This document shows, one piece after another, positions 23,517 through 35,303 of a DNA stretch of 64,000 bases. Position 1 is the stretch's first letter; every line of letters begins with the position of its first letter. Origin of the DNA: Druceiella hillmani (lineage: Eukaryota; Arthropoda; Insecta; Lepidoptera; Hepialidae); NCBI GenBank assembly GCA_039881145.1, contig JAYKKI010000152.1:558001-622000 (forward strand), read 5' to 3'. Under the pieces are notes generated by a model. It did not search any database and had not been told where the DNA came from. It worked only from the letters and a program-made list of their open reading frames with translations. Made by a program: the position numbers and the translations under genes.

Positions 23517-24289
23517 GTTGATTTGTTACCGGTAATAGCGACGCGAATGCAAGGCCGTGTAAAAAGGTTTATTATTTCACGTTTTACTCGAAACACAATT
23601 GATAAGGCAACTCTTATCTTATCGTCCAAATGGCCAGAACGTGTGCGCGACTCAATCAAATGACAATACCTACTCAATAAACGAGTTTTATTTGGAGGTT
23701 TCCGTCAGCCGCTCACAAAAAACGCGCTTTTTACTGTGTTGACAAAGTGCGGACAGATATTTGTTACGTGTCAATAGTTTTATTTAACCATAAGTATGGA
23801 ACGGTGTCACATTGCTGGGACAAACAAAGCGAACACGTTACATAATCAGTTGTCGATTCAAAACAGTTTGATTCCAACGGTGCTTTTTGTGTCGTACGCG
23901 GTTTCCAGTAAGATTTGGTCTGTGCGTTCGGTGTTAAAATGATTAGAGAAGAAAGCGTTTTTTGTAATGTAACGTATGGAATATCATGTCAAAACAATGC
24001 CGTTGCGTAATTTGCTTCATGAATATAGTTTAATTTTATTTCTGAGTTGGACCTCAAAGTTTTTTTAGATGAATTTGAAATAAGAAGTTTTAACTTCTTC
24101 TTGGTGTCACGGATAATTTTAAAAGTTGTTACCGAATTAAAATGATAGACGTCTTTTCTAAATTGTAACGAAATATTCGTTCTCATCGTGGTCGGTGCGT
24201 TCGGCGTTATATATAAGTCAATTTTACCTTGGCATTGATCATTCATGAAGTAGCTCCATTGTCTATTTGACTAACGACGTCTTCTCGTG
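23517..24289. other. Unassigned sequence
   Basis: No gene or repeat recognised. Confidence 0.45.
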
Positions 24290-25211
24290 CCGTCGCCAGA
24301 GTTCATTGCCACCGCGTGTAAGCGAGTGTAAGGTCAGTTTCCCCGCGGTCACTGACTGATTGTTGGACGCTTCACGGCGCTAGAGCGCTTCATTGTTTAA
24401 AATTAGCATATAGCGATTACTTCGGGTATTCGATACGAAAATAAATTCTTACTACAACGAAGACGTTATCCGACGGAAACAGATGATAGTTTTGAATGTT
24501 CATGTCGCTTCCACAGAGGTCCTATAGAGGAGCATAATTCTAAATGAATCTGCTGTTCTTTGGCCTTAGAATCAGAAGTGAAAATTGTTACAAAATGATC
24601 TACATATTTCGATAGGTTTTCCCTTCGACGATGCTGGGGAATCGATCGCGTTACGAGCTAGTTATGAATAGCTGAAAGAGACCGGAAATGAAGTGGAAAT
24701 TTAAGCCGGTAGATAATTTGCGAGAAAATGTTGTCGTGAAATGAATTCGCTTTTATTTATCTGAAGATATTTTCCTCCTTTGCAGACTTTAACATTAGCA
24801 TTCTATCGGCGAGCGCGGGCCGCGAGAGTGCGCAGGTACATTCACGGCCTTGAGCTAAATTTTTCTACGTAATTACCTTACGATAGGTAATAAAACGAAT
24901 CGGTGTAACACGTTGAGGCCAACTGAAAATGTGATGAGGTCATAGTCGGTAGTCGGCCTCTACTTCGGGAAACTTGGTCCGCGCGAAAACATACCGACGC
25001 GTCGTAGTATTTCGGCGAAAAATTCTGCTGCCGCTTTTCATCGAAGTGCGATGACATCGCTTCCCCAGTGCGGGACGTCGACATAAACTATTTGTGGCGG
25101 CGCAAAATAAAATTCTCGAGTGATTTGGAGAGACCGATATAGATCAGACTATACGAAGTGTTTGTTCTGTAAGCGGCGCGAGTGACGAAATTCGGAATCT
25201 ACTGCGCGAGG
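24290..25211 (+). promoter_or_regulatory. CpG-rich upstream region of the 25212 exon
   Basis: Enriched for CpG and GC relative to the AT-rich surroundings, most strongly at 24290-24400, 24790-24860 and 24950-25090. It lies immediately upstream of the best coding exon. An initiator-like TCAGT occurs near 24333, but no exact downstream promoter element was seen. Inferred to hold the promoter and 5' untranslated region; the start site cannot be fixed by eye. Confidence 0.4.
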
Positions 25212-25290
25212 ATGTCGTCCCGGGGCGTGCCCGACTCGGGGGGCAGGTCCCCCATGATCTTCATGGAGTCATTCTTCGACGATGACCTGG
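25212..25290 (+). CDS. First coding exon of an unrecognised gene (partial)
   Basis: The ATG at 25212 has A at -3 and an in-frame TAA 14 codons upstream, so it is the likely initiator. The exon encodes 26 codons plus one base: it begins MSSRGVPDSGG, has an internal PMIFMESFF and ends in an acidic DDDLG. It stops at a perfect donor, CTGG|GTAAGT, in phase 1. Of the 26 codons, 24 end in G or C, unlike any other frame nearby, which supports real coding use. The short, partly acidic, probably disordered N-terminus would suit a regulatory protein, but I cannot name the gene. No acceptor exon was found in the remaining 38.7 kb, so the intron appears very long and is filled with repeats. An alternative is a terminated or alternative first exon. 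Confidence 0.55.
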
Positions 25291-25789
25291 GTAAGTTGAA
25301 GATACTAGTGTGATTAGATCTAGATTGAGTTTAGCATATTTGTAGACGTGTTGCAATAACTGGTAGAGTAGTAGATAAAGTTTCATAAATTGTTCAAAAT
25401 ATGTATGTTAAAGTAAGTTAAAATTCGAGTAGTCTAACTATAACTATGTGTAATAACTCTTTTGCTTCACCTGTAAAAGATGTTGGCCTACTGACTAAGC
25501 AATCACATGGCACCGTAAGTAAATAATATTAGTCGTAAGATTTTCTTCAAAATATGCTCTCTTAAACAATTTCCAAAGGAGACCGGCAAAAATCGTTACA
25601 GAGATAAAACATAATTTAAAAAAAAGGTGGTATTTTTTAGAACGTAAAAAACCAACAATTCAGTAATTGAAAATCAGGAAAGAGGAAAAAAGAGAATTAC
25701 AATTTGTAACCATAATATGAAACAAAAAAAGCTATTGTCATAAATGTTATGCACATTATATTATATTTTTAAAATATAAAGAATTATTA
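25291..25789. other. Presumed start of the long intron
   Basis: AT-rich, follows the GTAAGT donor; no gene or repeat seen. Confidence 0.4.
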
Positions 25790-26164
25790 TATATTAATGA
25801 GGTATTTTCAAATTATATTTGTATTGGATATAAGTCAATCAGCACATTCCAAATTATAATTATGTCGCGTATTTAAATTTAAATGTCGGATATCTAAAAA
25901 CAATTGGGAATTTTAAAATTATATTCAATATAGGATATTTTAATGAGGCAATTACAAATTGTATTCAATATATTTATATTAATGAAGCATTTCAAATTAT
26001 ATTCAATGTCGGATATCTAAAAACAATTTGGAAAAATTTATATTAATGAAGCATTTTCAAATTAAATTCAATGTCTGACATCTAAAAACAATTGGAAAAA
26101 TTTACATTAATGAGGCATTTTCAAATTGTATTCAATATATTTACATTAATGAGACATTTCAAAT

Positions 26165-26309
26165 GTTGAATATATTTGGCGTTAATTTTAAGCAAAGAGT
26201 TCTTTGCTAATAGCCCGCCTGATGATTTTGTAATATAACGAAACCTAGTTCGTGGTAAAGAACAAAGAAAGTAGAAATAATACTACATCACGTAGTTTCA
26301 TTTAATTGT
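26165..26309 (+). mobile_element. Foldback Penelope-like derivative, copy F
   Basis: The extension (GTTGAATATATTTGGCGTTA) is joined directly to the right arm; the left arm is almost wholly deleted. The end is TTTCATTTAATTGTG. Flanks AGACATTTCAAAT and AGGCATTTCAAAT (12 of 13) bracket it. Because it sits in a tandem array, neighbouring units show the uninterrupted target, which supports these boundaries. Confidence 0.65.
26202..26260 (+). ncRNA. Hammerhead ribozyme-like motif (copy F)
   Basis: This copy has CTGATGA, the commonest natural form of the CUGANGA box, followed by TAATATAACGAAACC. Stem I is CCGC/GTGG (one G-U) plus CTTTG/TAAAG. The cleavage triplet would be UUC rather than GUC, and stem II is weakened by a U-C mismatch. 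Probably a decayed relative of the motif. Confidence 0.3.
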
Positions 26310-26400
26310 GAGGCATTTCAAATTATATTCAATGTTGGATATCTAAGAACAATTGGAAAAATTTACATTAATGAGATATTTTCAAATTATATTCAAAAAT

Positions 26401-28077
26401 AATTGTATAATTCCATTAATATTTATGAAAAAACCTTTTCCTTTATGCCCTTGTTCTTTTTTGTCTTTCCCATCCCAAATTACGTCAATAGTTTTTTACT
26501 AATACTTTTGTCTGTTTTGTTATTTTCCCTCTCTAATGTACTATAAATAATATTTATTGTAAAATCTCTTACAGTCTACCAATATAAATTGTCATGGTTG
26601 GCTTGAAGAGATTGCTAATGTAGCAATAAGTCCGCCATATGTATTATGCATAAAAGCTGATATAAAATAAATAAAATAAGTAAATAAATATTTGGAAAGT
26701 AATGTATATTTGATTGTCTTTGAAAACTTTTTTATTTATTGATTGAAAGAGATAGCTCTGTAACCCCGATATCTACACCATTATATTAAATAGGAAAATT
26801 TAGCCGATAAACAATTTACACGATGCATGAAAAACTGCTACAAAATCAATCAAGTTGAAGTCAAGTTATAACCGAACAGACTAGAAGATGGACTGATCTT
26901 GCGCGTGCAGAGATTGTGTGTGCTCACATGTTTTGTATGATGCGCATGCAGCCTTTGTAGATATGAGCAGCGCTCGAATTATTTGTGTTTGGTTCCCATT
27001 AACCACGGTTAATTATAAAATGTTATTATTCCTTTTCTTGAAATAATTTCGGATCATCAAATTTTATAACTCTGCTAAATTTTGCCTTTTGTCTTCGGTA
27101 CTGAACGCTAATTAATATAACCGGAATCGACGTCTTATAAGTGACTGTATAATGTATGTATACGCGTGTTGTTATGGGAGTCAAATTAGCACAGTTGCTT
27201 TAGACGAAAATAGAAGCAAAGTTTTCAATTAATTTTAGCATTAATTTTTTTTAATAGCCCTATTTTGTTATTTTCAAGAACTTGTACGTTTTTTTTATAG
27301 AAATCGACCCGTAATAACAATATATTCAAAATCAAAGTTGGAAAAAAATAGTTTTTCTAAATATCTTGCTTTTTATGGAGTCTGAGGTTAATTTAAGCTA
27401 TTATAAAAATTGTGTATCATAAAATTCTCTACAAAAATGATTCTGTTCGTTTTTGGCATGCGACGGACCATTTTTGATATATAAAACAAGCAAAATGCAA
27501 AACGCACGCTGTATCCGTTTCCGCACCATCTCAGGACCGAATAAGAGGTACATTTTTCACATAGTATAGTTTTCGCTATAGGCCTAATCCATGTTTTGTA
27601 AAAGAATGTTTTTCGTTTTCATGTATACTGAAAATTTCATCTATTTCTTAAGTTTGTTCTTCGAGCTTTCGCTATTCTCAAAAACGGCCTGTACACGAAA
27701 AATGCGTAAAACCGCTCTTGAAGCTAAATTGAAATTCCACAATTTTTATAACAACCTAAATATGAATAGGACTCATAAAAAGTGAGATATTTACAACGAA
27801 AATAAAGTTATAACTCCTGACTTTGAGTATCTTGTTATCGTTCTACGATTTCGATAAAGAACTTTTAAAACGTCTTCAAAGTAACGAAATACGGCTATTA
27901 AAAAAATCGATGTTAAAGTTTATCACGAAATTAAACTCTAAATTTACTATGCCGAAATGGTAACACAAGGTATCGTTACATTTTCTGAATGCTAACTCAT
28001 ACATATTTGTCACTGTCTTTATGATGTTCTATCACATTTAGTCCTTAATAAAAAAATTACAAACACGTCATTATACA
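26401..28077. other. Unassigned AT-rich sequence
   Basis: No gene or transposon recognised; the frame at 27591-27785 lacks coding character. Confidence 0.45.
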
Positions 28078-28290
28078 AATTATGCTCATGCAAATAATAC
28101 ATTTATAAAATGTATAAAAGTTTTTAGCTGCGGAAGAATAAAGCAAGAATTTAATCAAAGTTTTTATTATGCTCATGCAAATAATACATTTATAAATGTA
28201 TAAAATTATGCTCATGCAAATAATACATTTATAAAATGTATAAAAGTTTTTAGCTGCGGAAGAATAAAACAAGAATTTAATCAAAGTTCT
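28078..28290. repeat. Short tandem repeat with octamer motif
   Basis: A unit of about 88 bp (ATTATGCTCATGCAAATAAT ... TTTAGCTGCGGAAGAATAAA) occurs twice, with a 40-bp partial copy between. Each copy starts with ATGCAAAT, the exact octamer bound by POU-domain factors, and a small palindrome (ACATTTATAAAATGT). Confidence 0.9.
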
Positions 28291-30204
28291 TATTTAAACC
28301 AATGTAGGAAAACAAAAAGAAGAAAGAGATCAGTGAAACGATTAAAGAAGTAGTGAACGAGAATAAAGTTCTAAACTCTTCCCCTTCTTTTCGAAATGAG
28401 TTTTCGAAGTTTTATATTAAGGACAGAATTTTGAGAGCGGTTCGATACACCTACTGAAAGTACTCAAAATGAGTAAAAGTATACGTGTTCGTGTAAGTGA
28501 TTAGTTGACATTTAATATTTAATATATCATTGTCGTTAATAATTTGTTTTATTATTGGGTCTGTTATGTCTAGTAATATGGTTTACATTTGACGACCCAT
28601 TTGTGGATATCTGAAATTTACATGATAACCACATTTACGTTGTATTTACTCTTATATAATTATTAATAGAATCACTTAAAAAATATATTATATATGACCT
28701 TTGTTTTAAGTTCATCTGGCTCTTTCCTGGCATATAGGTCACGAAGTGTCACATTAGGGTGATTTAGATGAGATAAATTCGTACTTGTCCACAATTCGAT
28801 TTAACGATTATTAATTATATCAATTTTTATCAATTTTTAATTATTGTTATCCGAAGTTGTGTCGGTAGAAATGATGAAAATAAATAACAATTCGTCTGTT
28901 CTTCCCTCACTGCTAAACTTTTGTTCTGTAACCAGATTTGCCATCACCGTTGCATTTGCAAACTACGAGTATGTAATGCTACCAAACTATTTTCTGTCAC
29001 AATATTGGCGGTTACAGGATCTTCAGGATACGTTAAGCTGTGTGATTAACAACGTGTTTAATATCTAAAGAAGCACCGAGTTAATCGACTGTAATGCTGT
29101 CAGCACTAGGAAAGCAGTGTTGACGTGAAACGCCTTTTATTTCGGTTAGAGGGGAGTCACTTATAACTATGGAAGTATAGTACCTACCAGCATTATTTTA
29201 GCACCATTTTAGAGGATAGAAGTCATTACTCGGCAGTGCCTATGTGGCTGGCGTAAATGGCACTGCAGTTTGCGTGGAGCACGACTCATTTAGAACTTAA
29301 TTTACCATCGCGCGCTGTGTTTAATTAGTGATTAACTTGAGTTGTTTTTTGCAAAAATTTAGCGACTGCACTACTATAGCGCCAATGCGTGCGGTACGTA
29401 ACAAACAAAACTGGCGTCCAAGAGCTCGGGTAACAAGAGAGAGAGAAATCTTGACATTCGGTGATCTGCTTTAGCCTTGAAGGAACGTGTTCGTCTCCAC
29501 AGGGAACGTGTTAGACTTACTATATAACACACTCTCTAGTACGCTCAATACGTTTCACGTACTCTACTGCGGCTGCGTCTCTGATCAGTCTACCCGTTTT
29601 TTTATTTCCAAGCAGAAAGGAAAGTAAGCAGTATAGGCAATATTTTATAACCATTATAGAAGAACTTTGCATCAATATATAAAGCGAGTGCCCCTAATCT
29701 ACCCTTTCAACTTCATAAATTGTATATTTATATCAACATCAGACTTAGGAGACTGACGAAGCATTCACGAACCAGTTGCTCACGTAACTATTGCGGTTCG
29801 AATGATAATTCAGCGGCGGAATGGGACAATGTCGGCCCACGGATTTTCTTCCGCTCAGTTGAGTAACTCGATGCTTAAACGGATTTTGTAGTTTATCTGG
29901 TGTTTGAATCGGTTAATACCAACTTTCATCAGTGAAACTGTCACCACCACCATGGTGACTAGAGAAATTATTCCTTTCTATGAACCATGTCCCATGCTGG
30001 GTCAAGAATCTAAAAAAAAATTCTGTGAGCATAAAGAGTATTATATAAATAAGGTTTTGAAAATGTATTACTTTGTAAATGTGTTACAAAAAATTATGAA
30101 ATAGGGACACAATAGCTTGATACAATTACGTAATTATATCGATGGTTCAGTAAGCGAAACGTAGTTTGGTATAGAAAGTGACAGACGCAAGCTGTTGAGC
30201 CGGT
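28291..30204. other. Unassigned sequence
   Basis: Moderately GC-rich patches at 29220-29290 and 29390-29600. No convincing exon, transposon end or tandem structure. Confidence 0.4.
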
Positions 30205-31391
30205 ACCCTTTGTACTTACTTTCCTTTTCTATTCAACGCAAAATAATTACCCTTTGTACTTACTTTCCTTTTCTATTCAACGCAATGTAATTACACTTTG
30301 TACTTACTTTCCTTTTCTATTCAACGCAAAGTAATTACCCTTTGTACTTACTTTCCTTTTCTATTCAACGCAAAGTAATTACCCTTTGTACTTACTTTCC
30401 TTTTCTATTCAACGCAAAGTAATTACCCTTTGTACTTACTTTCCTTTTCTATTCAACGCAAAGTAATTACCCTTTGTACTTACTTTCCTTTTCTATTCAA
30501 CGCAAAGTAATTACCCTTTGTACTTACTTTCCTTTTCTATTCAACGCAAAGTAATTACCCTTTGTACTTACTTTCCTTTTCTATTCAACGCAATGTAATT
30601 ACACTTTGTACTTACTTTCCTTTTCTATTCAACGCAAAGTAATTACCCTTTGTACTTACTTTCCTTTTCTATTCAACGCAATGTAATTACACTTTGTACT
30701 TACTTTCCTTTTCTATTCAACGCAAAGTAATTACCCTTTGTACTTACTTTCCTTTTCTATTCAACGCAAAGTAATTACCCTTTGTACTTACTTTCCTTTT
30801 CTATTCAACGCAAAGTAATTACCCTTTGTACTTACTTTCCTTTTCTATTCAACGCAAAGTAATTACCCTTTGTACTTACTTTCCTTTTCTATTCAACGCA
30901 AAGTAATTACCCTTTGTACTTACTTTCCTTTTCTATTCAACGCAAAGTAATTACCCTTTGTACTTACTTTCCTTTTCTATTCAACGCAAAGTAATTACCC
31001 TTTGTACTTACTTTCCTTTTCTATTCAACGCAAAGTAATTACCCTTTGTACTTACTTTCCTTTTCTATTCAACGCAAAGTAATTACCCTTTGTACTTACT
31101 TTCCTTTTCTATTCAACGCAAAATAATTACCCTTTGTACTTACTTTCCTTTTCTATTCAACGCAATGTAATTACACTTTGTACTTACTTTCCTTTTCTAT
31201 TCAACGCAAAGTAATTACCCTTTGTACTTACTTTCCTTTTCTATTCAACGCAAAGTAATTACCCTTTGTACTTACTTTCCTTTTCTATTCAACGCAAAGT
31301 AATTACCCTTTGTACTTACTTTCCTTTTCTATTCAACGCAAAGTAATTACCCTTTGTACTTACTTTCCTTTTTATTCAACGCAAAGTAATA
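30205..31391. repeat. Satellite array, 44-bp unit, 27 copies
   Basis: The unit is ACCCTTTGTACTTACTTTCC plus TTTTCTATTCAACGCAAAGTAATT. Starts fit 30205 + 44n to the last unit at 31349, which has lost one T. Variants are AATGTAATTACAC and AAATAATTACCC. The adjacent pair AAATAATT then AATGTAATTACAC occurs at 30241 and again at 31121, exactly 20 units apart. Confidence 0.98.
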
Positions 31392-31689
31392 ATTGCCACA
31401 GATATACTGAACTATTGCATGATGTATACCAATGACGGAGCAAGACGGTATGTAGGCATAACAAAAAATGTATACGACGAACATAGCTCTAAGTCGCAAA
31501 CGGTTCATTGATCTTAATGCTTGAGGCCGACCATTATTTCCAACCATTTGAGATGTTATAATTCATTAATATTAGGGAATGTAAAGACCCAAGGGACACC
31601 AGGTCGCGCTAAATATTGACAACTTTTAAATACTAAGTGTACATATTTGCGTATCCGATCGGAGAGGTCGGAGAGGTCAACGCTTTTCG

Positions 31690-32800
31690 ATCTGTTGGTT
31701 CACGATTACTCAAGTTTCTAACTTTCCGAAATTGCAGCAAAGTTACTCATCACTGGCTTTAAGTTGATGCTGGCTGATCATTCGGTCATCGATTACCTTT
31801 ATTTTTAATGATTTATCTTTCTAAAATTACAACAAAGCTGTCACCAATGGATTTAAGTTGATGCTGGCTGATCATTCGGTCATCGATTACCTTTATTTTT
31901 AATGATTTATCTTTCTAAAATTACAACAAAGCTGTCACCAATGGATTTAAGTTGAAGCTGGCTGATCATTCGGTCATCGATTACCTTTATTTTTAATGAT
32001 TTATCTTTCTAAAATTACAACAAAGCTGTCACCAATGGATTTAAGTTGATGCTGGCTGATCATTCGGTCATCGATTACCTTTATTTTTAATGATTTATCT
32101 TTCTAAAATTACAACAAAGCTGTCACCAATGGATTTAAGTTGAAGCTGGCTGATCATTCGGTCATCGATTACCTTTATTTTTTAATGATTTATCTTTCTA
32201 AAATTACAACAAAACTATGTCACCAATGGATTTAAGTTGAAGCTGGCTGATCATTCGGTCATCGATTACCTTTATTTTTAATGATTTATCTTTCTAAAAT
32301 TACAACAAAGCTGTCACCAATGGATTTAAGTTGAAGCTGGCTGATCATTCGGTCATCGATTACCTTTATTTTTTAATGATTTATCTTTCTAAAATTACAA
32401 CAAAACTATGTCACCAATGGATTTAAGTTGAAGCTGGCTGATCATTCGGTCATCGATTACCTTTATTTTTAATGATTTATCTTTCTAAAATTACAACAAA
32501 GCTACGTCACCAATGGATTTAAGTTGAAGCTGACTTATCATTTGGTCATCGATTACCTTTATTTTTAATGATTTATCTTTCTAAAATTACAACAAAGCTA
32601 CGTCACCAATGGATTTAAGTTAACGTGACTAACCATTGGGTCTACGATTACCTTCATTTTGAAAATTTGTTTTTCTTAAATTGCAGGAAAGCTAAGTCGC
32701 CAATAAAGTTAGATTAACGTTGGCTGATCCATTGGGTCAACGATTACCCTCGTTTTTGGTGATTTATTTTTCTGAAATTGCGACAAAGCTAGGATTTAGT
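31690..32800. repeat. Minisatellite, 94-bp unit (some 97-98), about 11 copies
   Basis: The unit contains CACCAATGGATTTAAGTTG, GCTGGCTGATCATTCGGTC, ATCGATTACC and AATGATTTATCTTTCTAAAA. AATGATTT recurs at 31807, 31901 and 31995. A 3-4-bp insertion before GTCACC marks alternate central units, indicating a duplicated two-unit block. Both ends decay gradually into diverged copies. Confidence 0.95.
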
Positions 32801-33499
32801 TAAATACTGATATAACCAATGGATTTAGCTGAATAAAAACATATTTACATACTACAAAACGAGCGACTGATTAAAACGTTTAAGTATTTGTACTTTAGCT
32901 AGGGGCCAGGTTCTTTAGGCCTTCGGTACCAAGAAAAAACAATAGAAAATCGAAAGATTTTTAAAATTGCGGAAAAGTGTCTTTGTAGCCTCTATAGGAT
33001 CAAAAGAACTCCAGAGTTTATATCGAATTTAAATTGGAAATTATGCTGCGAAGTTTACACATGACTAGCCGAAATTGTGGCTAATAAACAAACAATTATT
33101 TTTCAACAACACATTTTACAGCAACACGTAATGTTTTTGGCTATTCTACTCCGTTTTTGGAAACAAAACAATACAACACATTGCAATATTTAAAATATTA
33201 CATTTAGCAAGATAGCTGCCAGCACACTGTCTCTTGAAAGGAGGGTTTCTGCAAGATGCTGAACTTATGTGTCAGCGTGCCGGCGAGATGTAAATTCATG
33301 TCACAGCTTCCTGTTGCTTCTCGCAGAGATGGCGTGAAGCTGAAGTTAGACAGAATGTTTGTGTCGCAGTTGAACTGATGTGAATTCCACACAACTGATA
33401 ATTCCTGTTCGGTTCGCCTCGTAGTATCTTCGTTTATAACTGTTTTCAATTTCATCAAAGAATTTTCGTATATCGATTAAAAATGTTTGAAAGCTTTGG
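32801..33499. other. Unassigned sequence between arrays
   Basis: The minus-strand frame at 33204-33458 lacks recognisable features; nothing else noted. Confidence 0.4.
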
Positions 33500-34620
33500 G
33501 ACGAAATAGTTAATGTTTTTTTTTAATTATTTTTTTTAAATTAACTTCTTTGTAATAAAAGATTTCAACAATAGGTTTTGCAATAATTATTAAAGGTTCA
33601 TAATTTTATATATTGCTCCGAAAATTTACGGAATCCTGCGTTTCTATATTGAAGACATTTTTGAAAGTAATTGGAACCGGTTATTTGGAGATCTCTGAGT
33701 TTGAATTATAGAATTTTGGCCTGTTTTTATATTTCACAACTATTTTTAAAATTTTTTAAACTAATTTCTTTGTAATAAAAACATTCAACGATAGGTTTTT
33801 GCAATAATTATTAACGGTTCATAATTTTATATATTGTTCGGAAAATTTACGGAATCCTGCGACATTGAAGACATTTTTGAAAGTAATTGGAACCGGTTAT
33901 TTGGAGATCTCTGAGTTTGAATTATAGAATTTTGGCCTGTTTTTATATTTCACAACAATTTTTAAAATTTTTTAAACTAATTTCTTTGTAATAAAAACAT
34001 TCAACGATAGGTTTTTGCAATAATTATTAACGGTTCATAATTTTATATATTGTTCGGAAAATTTACGGAATCCTGCGACATTGAAGAGATTTTTGAAAGT
34101 AATTGGAACCGGCTATTTGGAGATCTCTTCAGTTTAAATTATAGAATTTTGGCCTGTTTTTATATTTCACAACTATTTTTTATATTTTTTAAACTAACTT
34201 CTTTGTAATAAAAACATTCAACAATAGATTTTTGCAATAATTATTAACGGTTCATAATTTTATATATTGTTCGGAAAATTTACGGAATCCTGCGACATTG
34301 AAGAGATTTTTGAAAGTAATTGGAACCGGCTATTTGGAGATCTCTTCAGTTTAAATTATAGAATTTTGGCCTGTTTTTATATTTCACAACTATTTTTTAT
34401 ATTTTTTAAACTAACTTCTTTGTAATAAAAACATTCAACAATAGATTTTTGCAATAATTATTAACGGTTCATAATTTTATATATTGTTCGGAAAATTTAC
34501 GGAATCCTGCGACATTGAAGAGATTTTTGAAAGTAATTGGAACCGGCTATTTGGAGATCTCGTCAGTTTAAATTATAGAATTTTTGCCTGTTGTTATATT
34601 TCGCAACAACTATTAAACAA
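33500..34620. repeat. Tandem repeat, 217-bp unit, 5 copies
   Basis: GGAATCCTGCG recurs at 33630, 33851, 34067, 34284 and 34501 (steps 221, 216, 217, 217). The unit also carries GTAATTGGAACCGG, TATTTGGAGATCTC and TAGAATTTTGGCCTG. The last two copies are nearly identical to each other. Confidence 0.97.
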
Positions 34621-35068
34621 TTTGGAAACTGAAATATCATGACACTACGCCAGAACAAGACAATAAAATCAGTTTAATAAAACTTTGGAACACAAAAAAA
34701 AGTATTTTTTTGTTGTTGAAACATTTATTACTGGAGATGAACATCTCCCGAATACTTATAGTATCCGGAAATGGAATCCAGCATTGGATCTCCGTTTCAG
34801 AATTCCGGTACTGGCTCTGCGGTTAACATTTTTTTGACATGAAATCAATTTAATTTTTACTAAAATCGACGGTAACGCAACGACGTATTTGTAAACAATT
34901 ATATGACATTAAAAGTAAGAAACAACTCTTGTTGTTAAGTATTTATGTTTCAAAATAATAGAAAAAAAATCATAATATTAAATAATTGTTACCCACAGTG
35001 CTTTTAAGGATTAGGCCTTTCTAACATCTTTGAAATCAAAATATTTCTTTTATACGTATGTTATTCAT

Positions 35069-35069
<1 letters not shown>
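34621..35069. other. Unassigned AT-rich sequence
   Basis: No gene or repeat recognised. Confidence 0.45.
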
Positions 35070-35105
<36 letters not shown>

Positions 35106-35303
35106 GCACGCACGCACACACGCGCACACGCACACACGCGCACACGCACCCACGCACTCACACACACACACACACACACACACCCCACACACACCCCACA
35201 AACACCCCACACACACCCCACCCCACACCCCCCCCCTCCCCACACACCCCACACACCCCACACACACCCCACACACACCCCACACACACACACACCCCAC
35301 ACA
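35070..35303. repeat. (TA)n then (CA)n / CCCCACACA low-complexity tract
   Basis: TA repeats turn into a CA-rich tract with CG steps and then into a stretch almost without G on the plus strand, with many CCCC runs spaced by ACACA. The minus strand therefore has numerous GGGG runs a few bases apart. It abuts the pogo-like element. Confidence 0.97.

Larger units (their letters stand above)
25790..26400. repeat. Degenerate minisatellite, about 65-70-bp unit
   Basis: Repeated variants of ATTAATGAGGCATTTTCAAA, TTATATTCAATGTCGGATAT and CTAAAAACAATTGGAAAAAT. Copies are diverged and partly truncated. A foldback element interrupts it at 26165-26309. Confidence 0.8.

Noticed and set aside
29785..29805. 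tRNA gene suggested by GGTTCGAAT
   Set aside because: No A box, acceptor stem or anticodon arm could be folded around it.
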